A stretch of 64,000 nt of DNA from DATKIY01 sp963726755 (GCA_963726755.1 CAVSDB010000003.1:558001-622000), one strand, 5' to 3'. Shown: positions 27,393 through 36,272, numbered from the stretch's first letter. Translations and numbers: made by a program. Notes: generated by a model from the letters alone, not told the origin.

Positions 27393-28236
27393 TTACTTCG
27401 TGCCGACGATGCAGCGCGCCACACCTGGGACCCTCACCTTGCCGTCCACTTCATAGGCGCTGACCTTGGCGATGACGACTTTCGCGATCCGTTCCTTCGC
27501 GTCATCGTCGACCTGCTTAAGTGCGGCGACAGCGAGCGAGACGTGCTCACTGATCAGCTGCCAATACTGCTCGGGCGATTGCGTCGACAGTTCGATTGGG
27601 ACGTCCCACTCGGCGACGTCGTGCAATCCGGCTGCCTTGTACAAATCACTGACAGAACCAGGTGCGGCACACCGGAACATGCTCGGCCCGTCTGGATCAG
27701 GGGGTGCCACCACCACCTCCGTCGCAATGGCCTGCATGATCATGGTCGTCCACGGATTTTCCTCGGGCTTGACCCATACCGACGAGCAGATCCGTCCGCC
27801 AGGCTTCAGCACTCGCAGGAACTCGTCAGTTGCTTTGGCGAGGTCGGGCAGAAACATGTAGCCGAACCGTACGGAAATGCTGTCGAACGTCGCGTCGCCG
27901 AATGGCAGGTCGTCAGCGCTGCAAACCTTGGTCTCAAAGTTGGTGATCCCTTGCACGTTCGCGCGTCGCGTCGCGACGTCGAGCATCTCTGGCGCGAGGT
28001 CGGTGAGAACCACGTATCCCTTCGGCACAAGCTTGGCGACCGTCAACCCCGGTTCACCAGTACCCGACGCGATGTCGAGGTGCTGCTGATCATCGGCCAG
28101 GTCGAGACTGTCGATGATGGCCATGCTCACTGGACCGAGTTGATCCATGATGACGCGAGTCCCACTTCTCCCAGCCCGCAGAAAGCCCGGCCCACGCTGC
28201 GCGCTGAGCGTGTCGAATCTCATCGCCGCTTGGCAT
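27393..28236 (-). CDS. SAM-dependent methyltransferase (frameshifted)
   Basis: About 280 residues. The class I motif I is LDIASGTGEPGLTVA, followed by VLTDLAPEM (motif II) and LPDLAKATDEFLRVLKPGG; it belongs to the UbiE/COQ5-like group with unknown substrate. The true N-terminus is in another frame: MPSGDEIRHAQRAAW, then GWEKWDS, from ATG 28236, joined near 28160. That ATG shares a base with the asd stop (TGATG), so ask-asd-methyltransferase is one operon. Copy 1 of the 70-bp repeat lies just past its 3' end. Confidence 0.8.
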
Positions 28237-29282
28237 CAGAACTCCGCCGCGACCAATTCCGCGATTTGAGCGGTGTTAAGGGCCGCACCTTTACGCAGGT
28301 TGTCACCGCACAAGAACATGTCGAGCGCGAATGGATCATCGAGCGATTTGCGGATCCGTCCGACCCATGTGGGATCGGTGCCCACGACGTCGTTGGGCGT
28401 CGGGAACTCACCAGCGCCTGGATCGTCGGTGAGCACAACGCCGGGAGCGTTAGCCAGAATCCGCTGGGCCTCTACCTGGTCGACCTCACGCGAAAAGCGT
28501 GCGTGCACCGCCAACGAGTGAGTCGTCACGACCGGTACGCGCACACATGTGGCCGACACGCGCAGATTAGGCAGACCGAGGATCTTGCGCGACTCGTTAC
28601 GGACCTTGAGTTCTTCACTCGACCAGCCGTCCTCCTTCAGCGACCCGGCCCACGGTATGACGTTCATCGCGAGCGGCGCGGGGAACGGACCGGTGTCGCC
28701 GACGATGCCACGAAGGTCTCCTGTGCGGGTTCCTGCGTCGCCGCTAGCTGCCGCTTTGACGATCTGGTCGCGCAACGTGTCGATGCCTTCTTGTCCCGAA
28801 CCCGACGCAGCTTGGTACGACGCGACGACAAGTTCGTCCAGCGAATACGCCTCGTGCAACGCGCCGATCGCCACGATCATCGACAACGTGGTGCAGTTCG
28901 GGTTGCTGATGATGCCGCGCGGACGATTGCGTGCCTCGGCAGCGTTGACTTCAGGAACCACCAGCGGAACGTCGCCAAACATCCGGAACGCGCCGGAGTT
29001 GTCGACGACTACAGCACCGCGAGCCGCCGCGACCGGCGCCCACTCAGCCGACACCTCATCGGGAACGTCGAACATTGCAACATCGACACCGTCGAAGACT
29101 TCAGGCGCAAGGGCGATGACCTCAACCTCTTCGCCACGCACCATCAACTTGCGACCGGCGGACCGCGCAGAAGCGACGAGACGGATCTCGCCCCACACGT
29201 CTTCGCGGGTCGACAAGATGTCGAGCATTACCGTTCCGACAGCGCCCGTGGCGCCGACAACGGCCAGCGTTGGCTTGCTCAT
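28236..29282 (-). CDS. asd: Aspartate-semialdehyde dehydrogenase
   Basis: A 348-residue enzyme making aspartate semialdehyde from aspartyl phosphate, the branch point to diaminopimelate, lysine, threonine and methionine. The NADP-binding VGATGAVGTVML is at the N-terminus, the active-site cysteine in SNPNCTTL and the substrate motif YQAASGSGQEG follow. ATG 29282 overlaps the ask stop by 4 nt. Equivalent to Rv3708c. Confidence 0.95.
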   Translation of the reverse strand: MSKPTLAVVGATGAVGTVMLDILSTREDVWGEIRLVASARSAGRKLMVRGEEVEVIALAPEVFDGVDVAMFDVPDEVSAEWAPVAAARGAVVVDNSGAFRMFGDVPLVVPEVNAAEARNRPRGIISNPNCTTLSMIVAIGALHEAYSLDELVVASYQAASGSGQEGIDTLRDQIVKAAASGDAGTRTGDLRGIVGDTGPFPAPLAMNVIPWAGSLKEDGWSSEELKVRNESRKILGLPNLRVSATCVRVPVVTTHSLAVHARFSREVDQVEAQRILANAPGVVLTDDPGAGEFPTPNDVVGTDPTWVGRIRKSLDDPFALDMFLCGDNLRKGAALNTAQIAELVAAEF

Positions 29283-30565
29283 ATGCCAGACCCTCCGTAG
29301 ACGACCGCCTCTTGCTCGTCGGCGTCTAGTCCGAATGCAGAGTGGACAGCGGCAACAGCGGCATCGAGATCATCGGTACGAGTCACGACCGAGATACGGA
29401 TCTCGGACGTCGAGATCATCTCGGCGTTGACGCCGGCGTCCGCAAGGGCACGGAAGAACGTCGCAGAAACCCCTGGATGCGTGCGCATGCTGGCACCAAC
29501 GAGCGAGATCTTGCCGATCTGGTCGTCGTACTGCAGCGAGTCGAATCCGATCGATGGCTTGGCCTGGTCGAGTGCAGCTATGGCTTTCTGCGCATCAGCC
29601 TTGGGCAGCGTGAACGAGATGTCGGTGCGTCCGGTGGCCGCTTGCGAGATGTTCTGCACGATCATGTCGATGTGCACCTCGCTGTCCGCGAGCGTCTCGA
29701 AGATCATGGCTGCTTCGCCCGGCTTGTCGGGCACACCAAGAACGGTCACCTTGGCTTCGCTGCGATCGTGCGCCACTCCGGAGATGATCGGTTGCTCCAC
29801 AGCGTCTCCTTGGTTGTTGGGGATCGACGAGATATCGGCGGCCACCCAGGTTCCTGGACGATCGCTGAACGACGACCGCACGTAAATCGGAACATTGAAG
29901 CGTCGGGCATATTCGACGCATCGCAGGTGCAGGATCTTCGCACCGCAGGCAGCCAACTCAAGCATCTCTTCGTAACTGATGAACGGCAGCCGACTTGCGT
30001 TAGACACCACGCGGGGGTCCGCGGTGAAGACACCATCGACGTCGGTGTAGATCTCGCACACTTCGGCCGACAGTGCCGCTGCGAGGGCAACAGCTGTCGT
30101 GTCTGAACCACCGCGTCCGAGCGTTGTGACGTCCTTGGTATCGGGGCTGACGCCTTGGAACCCGGCAACGATGGCGACCGCGTTCTCTTCGACCGCGCTG
30201 GTGATGCGTCCCGGAGTGACGTCGATGATGCGGGCACGTCCATGCGCTGACGTTGTGATGACTCCGGCCTGACTGCCGGTGAACGAACGCGCCTCGACTC
30301 CTAGGTCGTGGATCGCCATCGCGAGTAGCGACATGGCGATGCGCTCCCCAGCGGTGAGGAGCATGTCAAGCTCGCGGCCCGGCGGCAGCGGTGACACCTG
30401 CTCAGCGAGGTCGATCAACTCATCCGTGGTATCACCCATGGCTGAGACGACGACGCAAACGTCGTGACCAGCCTTCTTGGTCTCGACAATGCGTTGGGCG
30501 ACCCGCTTGATGCTGGTGGCATCGGCGACGCTGGAACCGCCGTATTTCTGGACGACCAGGCCCAC
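29279..30565 (-). CDS. ask: Aspartokinase
   Basis: A 428-residue aspartate kinase: N-terminal KYGGSSVAD, catalytic TLGRGGSDTTAVALA, and two ACT domains from about residue 265 (EAKVTVLGVPDKPGEAA, then GISLVGASMRTHPGV-type region KISLVGASM) for feedback control by lysine/threonine. GTG 30565 has AGAAGGGAA upstream. The gene heads the ask-asd-methyltransferase operon. Actinobacterial forms often also make a beta subunit from an internal start; not tested here. Confidence 0.95.
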   Translation of the reverse strand: MGLVVQKYGGSSVADATSIKRVAQRIVETKKAGHDVCVVVSAMGDTTDELIDLAEQVSPLPPGRELDMLLTAGERIAMSLLAMAIHDLGVEARSFTGSQAGVITTSAHGRARIIDVTPGRITSAVEENAVAIVAGFQGVSPDTKDVTTLGRGGSDTTAVALAAALSAEVCEIYTDVDGVFTADPRVVSNASRLPFISYEEMLELAACGAKILHLRCVEYARRFNVPIYVRSSFSDRPGTWVAADISSIPNNQGDAVEQPIISGVAHDRSEAKVTVLGVPDKPGEAAMIFETLADSEVHIDMIVQNISQAATGRTDISFTLPKADAQKAIAALDQAKPSIGFDSLQYDDQIGKISLVGASMRTHPGVSATFFRALADAGVNAEMISTSEIRISVVTRTDDLDAAVAAVHSAFGLDADEQEAVVYGGSGI

Positions 30566-30680
30566 GACGGGTTCCCTTCTCGGAACGTGTGACTCCGAGC
30601 GATTTAGTGTACCGATCGGCGAGCAGCAACTGATCGGGGCCGCGCGGCCGAAGGTGATCAGCGACGCGAGGTTGTCCCCC

Positions 30681-30686
30681 TAGGCT
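30681..30686 (+). promoter_or_regulatory. -10 box of the lipoprotein gene (leaderless)
   Basis: TAGGCT, then GCGTCC, then the GTG at 30693. Confidence 0.6.
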
Positions 30687-30692
30687 GCGTCC

Positions 30693-31422
30693 GTGCGTTC
30701 TCCCTACCCGCTCGTCGTTGCGCTCGCGTTGACGAGTTTGATTCTCGGCGGCTGCAGCGATGAGTCGCCGCCTTCTCTCGCTCCTTCAGGATCCACGTCT
30801 GCAACAGCAAGCGAGTCGATAGTGGCACTCAGCACTCGAGAGCGGGCCGCACAGCTCGCCGCCTCGGCACCAGCAACCTTTGACGCGACGTACCGGCTCG
30901 ACAGCAAGGGCAACCGGCCAAACGCAAACGTACGGATGCGGGCCAAGAAGGACCGATTTCGTCTTGATGTCGAGAGACACGACTCGACCGCGGTACTCAT
31001 CACGAACGGACGTGGCGTCGTCTCGTGTCAGGTCGAACAGCGGGGCAAGAAGAAGCCACCCGACCGAACGTGCTTCTTGGTGGCCAAACATCCAAACGGC
31101 ATTCCTCGCGTTGTTCGATCCCCAGGTGCAACGACTGTTCCTTCAAACAACAGCCCAGATCGCTCGGCTTCACGGTGACGTCCGGGTGAGCCGGGCCGCT
31201 GATTGGAAAGCGCCGGGAAAACTCGGTAACGCCGAATGCTTCAACGTGCGCGGGCCGGATGTGCAGAACGGGAAGTACTGCTACCTGGCCGACCCTGGAC
31301 CGTACATCGGGCTGCTCGCACGTGCCGTCTTCGACAGCGGAGCCCTGAACCTTCGATCAGTTCGGACGGTCGTGCGCCCCGATTCGTTCAAACCCCCGAC
31401 ATCCCCTACGCCGTTGCCCTAA
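30693..31422 (+). CDS. Lipoprotein of unknown function (frameshifted)
   Basis: About 242 residues with a lipoprotein signal peptide: basic start, hydrophobic core and lipobox LGGC with the lipidated cysteine near residue 21, then a Ser/Thr-rich linker. The mature part, VRMRAKKDRFRLDVE..., is followed after a frame break near 31105 by ALFDPQVQRLFLQTT and a CYLADPGPYIGLL region with paired cysteines. I do not recognise the family; it resembles LolA/LprG-like outer-envelope lipoproteins only in size and layout. Divergent from ask. GTG 30693 has the leaderless -10 box. Confidence 0.65.
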
Positions 31423-31432
31423 CTCCTTGGGC

Positions 31433-31972
31433 TTATTCGGTGTCGAGGCGGGTGTGCGCTACTGCTGAGTGGAGAGCGCGGAGTGCCGAGCTAGCGGTTG
31501 AACCCCAGTTGGCGAGGTAGGAGTACTGCCACCACCACATCGCCTCGACCGGACGACCCTCCTTGAAATGCGCCAGGCCGTGGAACAAGTCCGCCGCAAC
31601 GTCGGACAGGTCGTCTGACAGCCGCGACAACACAACGTCACCATCGCGGACGTACGGGTCGAACACCTCGACGTACTCGTCGGCGGGATCCAATAACTCC
31701 GCCAAGCGTTCGCGCAGGCCGTCGGCGTCTGGGTCTAGTCCGACGTCTGGCTCGAAGCGGTCCGGTGGAACGATGTCGACGACGGCGCCGAGTCGTCCGC
31801 CTGCAAGAAGCAACTGCGATACCTCGAGCAGCAGCATCGAGAGCGTGCCGCCGGGGAAGTCACCGCGCGCTACCGCGCCCAGCGCTATGAGGAAACTCTC
31901 TACTTGGTCCGCGATCTCGGCACTGAACTCGTCGATCTCGACGGTCGTGCCATCTGCCGGTGTCGTACTCAC
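31433..31972 (-). CDS. DUF5063 protein
   Basis: A 179-residue acidic, helical protein with the DUF5063 core YVEVFDPYVRDGDVVLSRLS and AMWWWQYSYLANWGSTASSALRAL. The family sits after recR in actinobacteria; function unknown. GTG 31972 is preceded by GAGAGGAA. Last gene of the dnaX-ybaB-recR-DUF5063 operon, converging on the lipoprotein gene. Confidence 0.8.
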   Translation of the reverse strand: MSTTPADGTTVEIDEFSAEIADQVESFLIALGAVARGDFPGGTLSMLLLEVSQLLLAGGRLGAVVDIVPPDRFEPDVGLDPDADGLRERLAELLDPADEYVEVFDPYVRDGDVVLSRLSDDLSDVAADLFHGLAHFKEGRPVEAMWWWQYSYLANWGSTASSALRALHSAVAHTRLDTE

Positions 31973-32005
31973 GTCGTTCCTCTCTACCCCAGTTCGCTCA
32001 AGTAC

Positions 32006-32605
32006 TCATACATCGAGCGCTCGACGTCCCTCGAAGGCTCGTCCGAGCGTGACCTCATCTGCATACTCCAGGTCACCCCCTACCGGTAGCCCACTCGCCA
32101 ATCGTGTGACTTTCAAGCCCATCGGCTTGATCAACCGTGCCAGATACGTCGCCGTCGCCTCACCCTCGAGGTTCGGATCGGTGGCGATGATCAGCTCAGT
32201 CACCGTACCGTCAGCAAGTCGCGTCATGAGCTCTTTGACGCGCAGGTCGTCGGGACCAATGCCCTCGATCGGACTGATCGCGCCGCCCAGGATGTGGTAC
32301 CGGCCGCGGAACTCTCGCGTGCGCTCGATCGCGACGACGTCCTTGGACTCCTCGACCACGCAAATCGCGTTGAGCTCGCGGCGCGGGTCACGACAGATGC
32401 GGCACTCATCATCTTCTGCGACGTTGCCGCATATCCGGCAGAAACGAACTTTCTCCTTGACCACTTGCAGCACGTCCGCGAGTCGTTTGACGTCCTCGGG
32501 GTCAGCTGCGAGCAAATGGAACGCGATACGTTGCGCACTCTTCGGCCCGACGCCAGGGAGCCTGCCCAACTCGTCGATCAGATCCTGAACAACACCTTCG
32601 TACAT
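32006..32605 (-). CDS. recR: Recombination protein RecR
   Basis: A 199-residue protein, the standard RecR length. Helix-hairpin-helix GRLPGVGPKSAQRIAF, a four-cysteine zinc motif CRICGNVAEDDECRIC, and a Toprim domain. It works with RecF/RecO at gaps to load RecA. ATG 32605 lies 4 nt after the ybaB stop; an earlier in-frame start at 32650 overlaps ybaB and is rejected. Confidence 0.95.
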   Translation of the reverse strand: MYEGVVQDLIDELGRLPGVGPKSAQRIAFHLLAADPEDVKRLADVLQVVKEKVRFCRICGNVAEDDECRICRDPRRELNAICVVEESKDVVAIERTREFRGRYHILGGAISPIEGIGPDDLRVKELMTRLADGTVTELIIATDPNLEGEATATYLARLIKPMGLKVTRLASGLPVGGDLEYADEVTLGRAFEGRRALDV

Positions 32606-32609
32606 GCGG

Positions 32610-32939
32610 TCACAAGCCCGGCAGGGGGTACCCACCGAGCCCTTGGGCAATCGGGTTCATCGCCTCTTGCTGCATCGCGTCAGCCTTGTTCGCAGCGTCA
32701 CGATAGGCGGCGAGAACGAGGTCGGCGAGCGTCTCGGTGTCGTCGGGGTCGACGGCAGTTGAGTCAATGGTCAGCCCGACTAGTTCGCCAGAGCCGGAGA
32801 CGGTGACCTGGACCAGACCACCGCCGGCATCGCCGTGCACGCGTCGCTCAGCCAGCTCTTGCTGCGCGGCGGCGAGTTCGATCTGCATCTGCTGAGCCTG
32901 CGCAAGCAGACCCTGGAGGTCAGGCATGCCCTCGGTCAT
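32610..32939 (-). CDS. YbaB/EbfC nucleoid-associated protein
   Basis: A 109-residue DNA-binding protein of the YbaB/EbfC family: MPDLQGLLAQAQQMQ, GGGLVQVTVSGSGELVGLTID and VLAAYRDAANKAD helices. Forms dimers that bind DNA. ATG 32939 has GGGAG upstream; the long in-frame extension has no support. Between dnaX and recR, as in most bacteria. Confidence 0.92.
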   Translation of the reverse strand: MTEGMPDLQGLLAQAQQMQIELAAAQQELAERRVHGDAGGGLVQVTVSGSGELVGLTIDSTAVDPDDTETLADLVLAAYRDAANKADAMQQEAMNPIAQGLGGYPLPGL

Positions 32940-33021
32940 GGTTGCGCTCCCGTCATCGGTCAAGACCCCGCAAGCGTACGCGTGGGGGAGGACAACCCGG
33001 CTGCTTGCCTGGCCGGAGCCG

Positions 33022-34887
33022 TCAGTCGTGATCGATCTCGCCGATGACCTTGCCGCCAAGTTGTTGGGCAACAAGTTCGGCACCGCTGAGATCTGAATCG
33101 TCGGCGTCGGCGTCGTCAGCCGCTGCATCGTCCTCAACGGCTGGCTCGGCGCGATCCTTGCCGACTACTGGCTTATCGACCGCAGCAGCGGCAGCTCGTG
33201 CGTCTGCTGCGGCAGCTGGAGAGGGCTTGGGCTTGGTTGGCTCTTTCGCAGGCGCAGTCGCCTTGGCGGTAGACGCTGAGACAGAGGGATCGAGAATTGC
33301 GATCACCGTTACGTCCAGGCCGATGACGTCGATAAGTGCCTGTCGGACGATCTCATCGTGACCCCCCTGCGAGAACGCGCGGTGTGCTCCCACTTCGCTG
33401 AGTCCGATCGTCAACTGCTTGGCGTCGATGTCCTTGACCTCGGACTTCTCGAACAATTGCGCCCACGTCACTCGCCGGTAAGTCTTCACCCGATCCAGAA
33501 CACTCGGCCAGAGCCGACGTACCTCATGCAGGTCGATTCCCGACGCTGCAACAACTGCCGGCGGACTCGCCACCTGTTCGACAGCAGCTTCGGGCACTTG
33601 GTCTTGGACTTCAGGTTCCTTCGGGGCTGCCGCGGCTGGTTCTTCACGAGTCTGTCTTTGAGGCGAAGGCGTCTGCGGCTCGGATCTTTGCGGCTTCGGT
33701 GCGGGCGGTGCTGCTTCGCTGCCCGAGATCGCAAGGCGACGCTCCATCCGTTCAAGTCGAGCAGCCAAACTCAACTCATCGCCATGTGCCCCAGGGAGCA
33801 GCAACTTGGCGCATACCAATTCCAACTGAAGCCGAGGAGCCGTCGGTCCCTTCAGCTCAGTCAAACCGGCGGCCACTATCTCGGTGCAGCGGGTTAGGCC
33901 GGCGATGCCGATGCGGTCTGCCTGCGATTGCAGTCGGTCGCGCTGATCGTCGGCGACGGTGATGAGCCGTTTCTCAAAGGCGTCTTCGACAGCAGCGATA
34001 ATGACGAGGTCGCGCAGCCGCTCCAGCAGGTCCTTCATGAAGCGTTCGGGATCCAGACCGCCATCGATGACACTTTCGACGACAGAGAACATCGCGGCGC
34101 CATCGGAATCGGCGATGGCCGCTGCAATCTCGTCGAGCAGGGCGGCGGGAGTGAATCCCAGCAATTGCACTGCGCGTTCGTACGTAAGGGTGTCAGCCTC
34201 AGCGCCGCCGATGAGTTGGTCGAGAACACTCAGCGAATCGCGAACCGAACCAGCGCCAGACCGGACGACCAACGACAACACACCTGAGTCGACCTCGATG
34301 CCCTCTTCTTTGCAGACGTACTGCAGGTAATCCTCGAGGACGCGTGAAGGCACCAGCCGGAACGGGTAGTGGTGGGTGCGCGACCGAATGGTTCCGATGA
34401 CCTTCTCGGGCTCAGTCGTTGCGAAAATGAACTTGACGTGCGGCGGTGGCTCTTCGACGACTTTCAGCAGCGCGTTGAAGCCTTGCGTCGAGACCATGTG
34501 CGCCTCGTCAATGATGTAGACCTTGTACCGCGAGATAGCCGGTGCGTAGGCCGCCTTGTCACGCAATTCGCGCGCATCGTCGACGCCTCCGTGGCTCGCG
34601 GCATCGATCTCAATGACGTCGATACTCCCCGGACCACCGCGAGCCAAGTCGCGACAACTTTGACATTCGCCGCAGGGTTCAGGCGTCGGCCCCTTTTCGC
34701 AGTTGAGGCAGCGGGCCAAGATTCGGGCCGACGTGGTCTTGCCACAGCCGCGGGGGCCAGAGAACAGGTAGGCGTGGTTGACCCGATTGTGGGTGAGTGC
34801 CTGCGACAGCGGGTCGGTGACGTGCTCTTGACCGATCAGGTCAGCAAACCGCTCTGGGCGGTAACGGCGATAGAGGGCTTGCGACAC
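33022..34887 (-). CDS. dnaX: DNA polymerase III subunit gamma/tau
   Basis: A 621-residue clamp-loader ATPase. RFADLIGQEHV, Walker A GPRGCGKTT near residue 45, the zinc-binding cysteines CLNCEKGPTPEPCGECQSC, DEAH-type Walker B and the SRC-like arginine region are present; residues 390-460 are a Pro/Ala/Glu-rich linker before the tau-type C-terminal domain and another Ala-rich tail. GTG 34887 has TAGGGT exactly 6 nt upstream, so the start is fixed as leaderless. The long gene is intact. First gene of the dnaX-ybaB-recR operon. Confidence 0.95.
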   Translation of the reverse strand: MSQALYRRYRPERFADLIGQEHVTDPLSQALTHNRVNHAYLFSGPRGCGKTTSARILARCLNCEKGPTPEPCGECQSCRDLARGGPGSIDVIEIDAASHGGVDDARELRDKAAYAPAISRYKVYIIDEAHMVSTQGFNALLKVVEEPPPHVKFIFATTEPEKVIGTIRSRTHHYPFRLVPSRVLEDYLQYVCKEEGIEVDSGVLSLVVRSGAGSVRDSLSVLDQLIGGAEADTLTYERAVQLLGFTPAALLDEIAAAIADSDGAAMFSVVESVIDGGLDPERFMKDLLERLRDLVIIAAVEDAFEKRLITVADDQRDRLQSQADRIGIAGLTRCTEIVAAGLTELKGPTAPRLQLELVCAKLLLPGAHGDELSLAARLERMERRLAISGSEAAPPAPKPQRSEPQTPSPQRQTREEPAAAAPKEPEVQDQVPEAAVEQVASPPAVVAASGIDLHEVRRLWPSVLDRVKTYRRVTWAQLFEKSEVKDIDAKQLTIGLSEVGAHRAFSQGGHDEIVRQALIDVIGLDVTVIAILDPSVSASTAKATAPAKEPTKPKPSPAAAADARAAAAAVDKPVVGKDRAEPAVEDDAAADDADADDSDLSGAELVAQQLGGKVIGEIDHD

Positions 34888-34893
34888 GTCCGC

Positions 34894-34899
34894 ACCCTA
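34894..34899 (-). promoter_or_regulatory. -10 box of dnaX (leaderless)
   Basis: TAGGGT, then GCGGAC, then the GTG of dnaX. Confidence 0.65.
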
Positions 34900-34944
34900 A
34901 CCCGCGGCTCTCACACGCTGCTGAGTGCGTCCACCGGACATGAA

Positions 34945-35034
34945 GGGACCCCCCGCGCACCCGACAGAGCCCGTCTACCCTTGCTGCCTTCCGGCCCTGG
35001 GGGAGTTCGAAGAGGTAACGCCGCACGAGGGGTC
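34945..35034 (-). ncRNA. ffs: Signal recognition particle RNA (small, 4.5S type)
   Basis: The minus strand contains the SRP core around CAGGGCCGGAAGGCAGCA (GGAA tetraloop and the GCAG symmetric loop). Flanks pair: GACCCCTCGTGC at the 5' end with GCGCGGGGGGTC at the 3' end. Length about 90 nt. A TACACT box 7 nt before the predicted 5' end supports it. Location between dnaX and tRNA-Ser is usual for actinobacteria. Ends are approximate. Confidence 0.9.
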
Positions 35035-35041
35035 AGAACCC

Positions 35042-35047
35042 AGTGTA
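35042..35047 (-). promoter_or_regulatory. -10 box of SRP RNA
   Basis: TACACT, then GGGTTCT, then the first paired base of the SRP RNA at 35034. Confidence 0.5.
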
Positions 35048-35128
35048 CGCGCGCCAGGGTGGACCACTGCCTCGACCCAGTCTCGGCCAGTATCGGACGT
35101 CCCGCGGGGTAATGAGGAGAGCAGCGAT

Positions 35129-35134
35129 TAGGCT
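35129..35134 (+). promoter_or_regulatory. -10 box of tRNA-Ser(GGA)
   Basis: TAGGCT, then TCTCGGC, then the mature 5' G of the tRNA. The spacing predicts transcription starting at or one base before the mature end. Confidence 0.6.
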
Positions 35135-35141
35135 TCTCGGC

Positions 35142-35229
35142 GGAGGATTCGCCTAGTGGCCTATGGCGCACGCTTGGAAAGCGTGTTGAGTGAAAGCTCT
35201 CAGGGGTTCGAATCCCCTATCCTCCGCCA
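35142..35229 (+). tRNA. tRNA-Ser (anticodon GGA)
   Basis: 88 nt with a long variable arm. Acceptor GGAGGAT / ATCCTCC, anticodon loop TTGGAAA giving GGA, T-loop GGTTCGAATC. CCA is encoded (35227-35229). Confidence 0.95.
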
Positions 35230-35259
35230 CCGTCGTGAGTCGCGACTCATCTCCATGTC

Positions 35260-35329
35260 GCCGAGCGATGGCAGACCGGACGTTTCGGGCCACTTTTGGG
35301 GTACGGATTGCCGGTACGCCATCGTTCGG
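35260..35329. repeat. 70-bp dispersed inverted-repeat element, copy 2
   Basis: Same ends and length as copy 1 (27298-27367): GCCGAGCGATGGCAGACCGG ... CCGGTACGCCATCGTTCGG, inner words TTTCGGG and CACTTTTGG. It begins 30 bp after tRNA-Ser and is the only strong hairpin there, so it could serve as the tRNA terminator. Confidence 0.75.
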
Positions 35330-35546
35330 CGATTGGCTGCGTCGAACGGTCTGACCGGTAACTTCTGGCACTTTTGGGCCGAATCCGGGTCTCAGGAATG
35401 CGTGGACGTAACGCCAGTTCGATCGCGAGGTTCGGGGCTCGAGAAATCGCCCAGGGAAACCCTGGGGTGCTGCCCTGATGCGACGTCCACTGGGCGCGCC
35501 AACAGCATGAAGTCGAGATCAATTTACGACTTCAGTTGGAGGCGTC
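35330..35546 (+). other. Noncoding stretch with small hairpins
   Basis: No gene seen. A CACTTTTGGGCCGAATCCGG segment near 35369 resembles part of the 70-bp element, perhaps a decayed piece. Hairpins CCCAGGG/CCCTGGG (35450-35466) and GAAGTCG/CGACTTC (35509-35533) follow, the latter just before a GGAGG and the next start codon. Confidence 0.4.
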
Positions 35547-35918
35547 ATGTGGCTGCTACTTCTCGGCTTACTGATGAGAGCGACCAGTGGACTCATTGGG
35601 CGTCAATCGCAATGAAGCAGTCGATGGCAGGTTCAGAACTCCGGCGTCGACTCTGCACCCACCGTCAGTCGCGCTGCCGTACTACGAACCAGCGATGCTG
35701 CCGACCCGCGCTCGGAGGTCATGGCTGACCTACGCAGGCATCAGCACCAACGCCTGGCTGATGCTGATCGGCGTCTGTCGCCTTGACGCTTGTCGGCGGC
35801 GTCATGCTCCTCGGCGTACCAGAGAGCTTTGGTCTGGTTCGCCATCATCATGATCGGCGCGATCTTCATGCTCCCGAGTTTCTTCGGACGGACTGTGGGC
35901 GATCGACTGGCGACGTAG
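35547..35918 (+). pseudogene. Small two-helix membrane protein, disrupted
   Basis: TTGGAGG precedes ATG 35547, which reads MWLLLLGLLMRATSGLIG, a membrane helix, to a TGA at 35613. The same frame continues as a charged region ending ADLRRHQHQRLADADRRL, then a second hydrophobic stretch is split over two frames: LTLVGGVMLLGVPESFG and VWFAIIMIGAIFMLPSFFG, ending TAG 35918. Two compensating one-base changes plus the TGA would need repair. It could be a real gene damaged by sequencing indels or a decayed gene. No family recognised. Confidence 0.4.
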
Positions 35919-35955
35919 TCGTCGTGGGACAACGCTCACGCTGAGCCTGTGGCGA

Positions 35956-36240
35956 GTGACCGCCCACGAGGTCGACGCGGACTGGGAAGACTTCACAGCG
36001 TGGTTCACACTCACTCTGAGTCCGATCGACGTTCCTGAAGGTTCACGGTTCGCACGCCGCAACGAGTCCGTGGCTGCCGTTCGGATGTCGCCGCCATCGA
36101 CGGACATCGGTGGCGAGTGGGTCGGCAAGGCGCTGGTGATGCTCGAACGCGAGGACGGCACATGCATCGTGACGCTGCCTGGCAAGCATCGATTCTGGCG
36201 CGCAGGCGGGGACTCCCCTTGGGACTGGCTGGGCGGCTAG
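35956..36240 (+). CDS. Hypothetical protein, 94 residues
   Basis: Starts at GTG 35956 and contains DADWEDFTAWFTLTLSPIDVPEG and KALVMLEREDGTCIVTL; no signal peptide or helix. Composition is like neighbouring genes (C/G at third positions). I recognise no family. A hairpin immediately follows the stop. May be genuine; not secure. Confidence 0.45.
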   Translation: MTAHEVDADWEDFTAWFTLTLSPIDVPEGSRFARRNESVAAVRMSPPSTDIGGEWVGKALVMLEREDGTCIVTLPGKHRFWRAGGDSPWDWLGG

Positions 36241-36242
36241 TC

Positions 36243-36272
36243 CCAGATGAGCCTCTCGTTAGGCTCATCTGG
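36243..36272 (+). promoter_or_regulatory. Hairpin containing the -10 box of the LytR_C gene
   Basis: Perfect 11-bp inverted repeat CCAGATGAGCC (36243-36253) / GGCTCATCTGG (36262-36272) with an 8-nt loop. TAGGCT at 36260-36265 is a -10 box 6 nt before GTG 36272, and the G of the start codon is the last base of the 3' arm. Could be an operator, or a terminator for the upstream gene that doubles as promoter. Confidence 0.55.
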
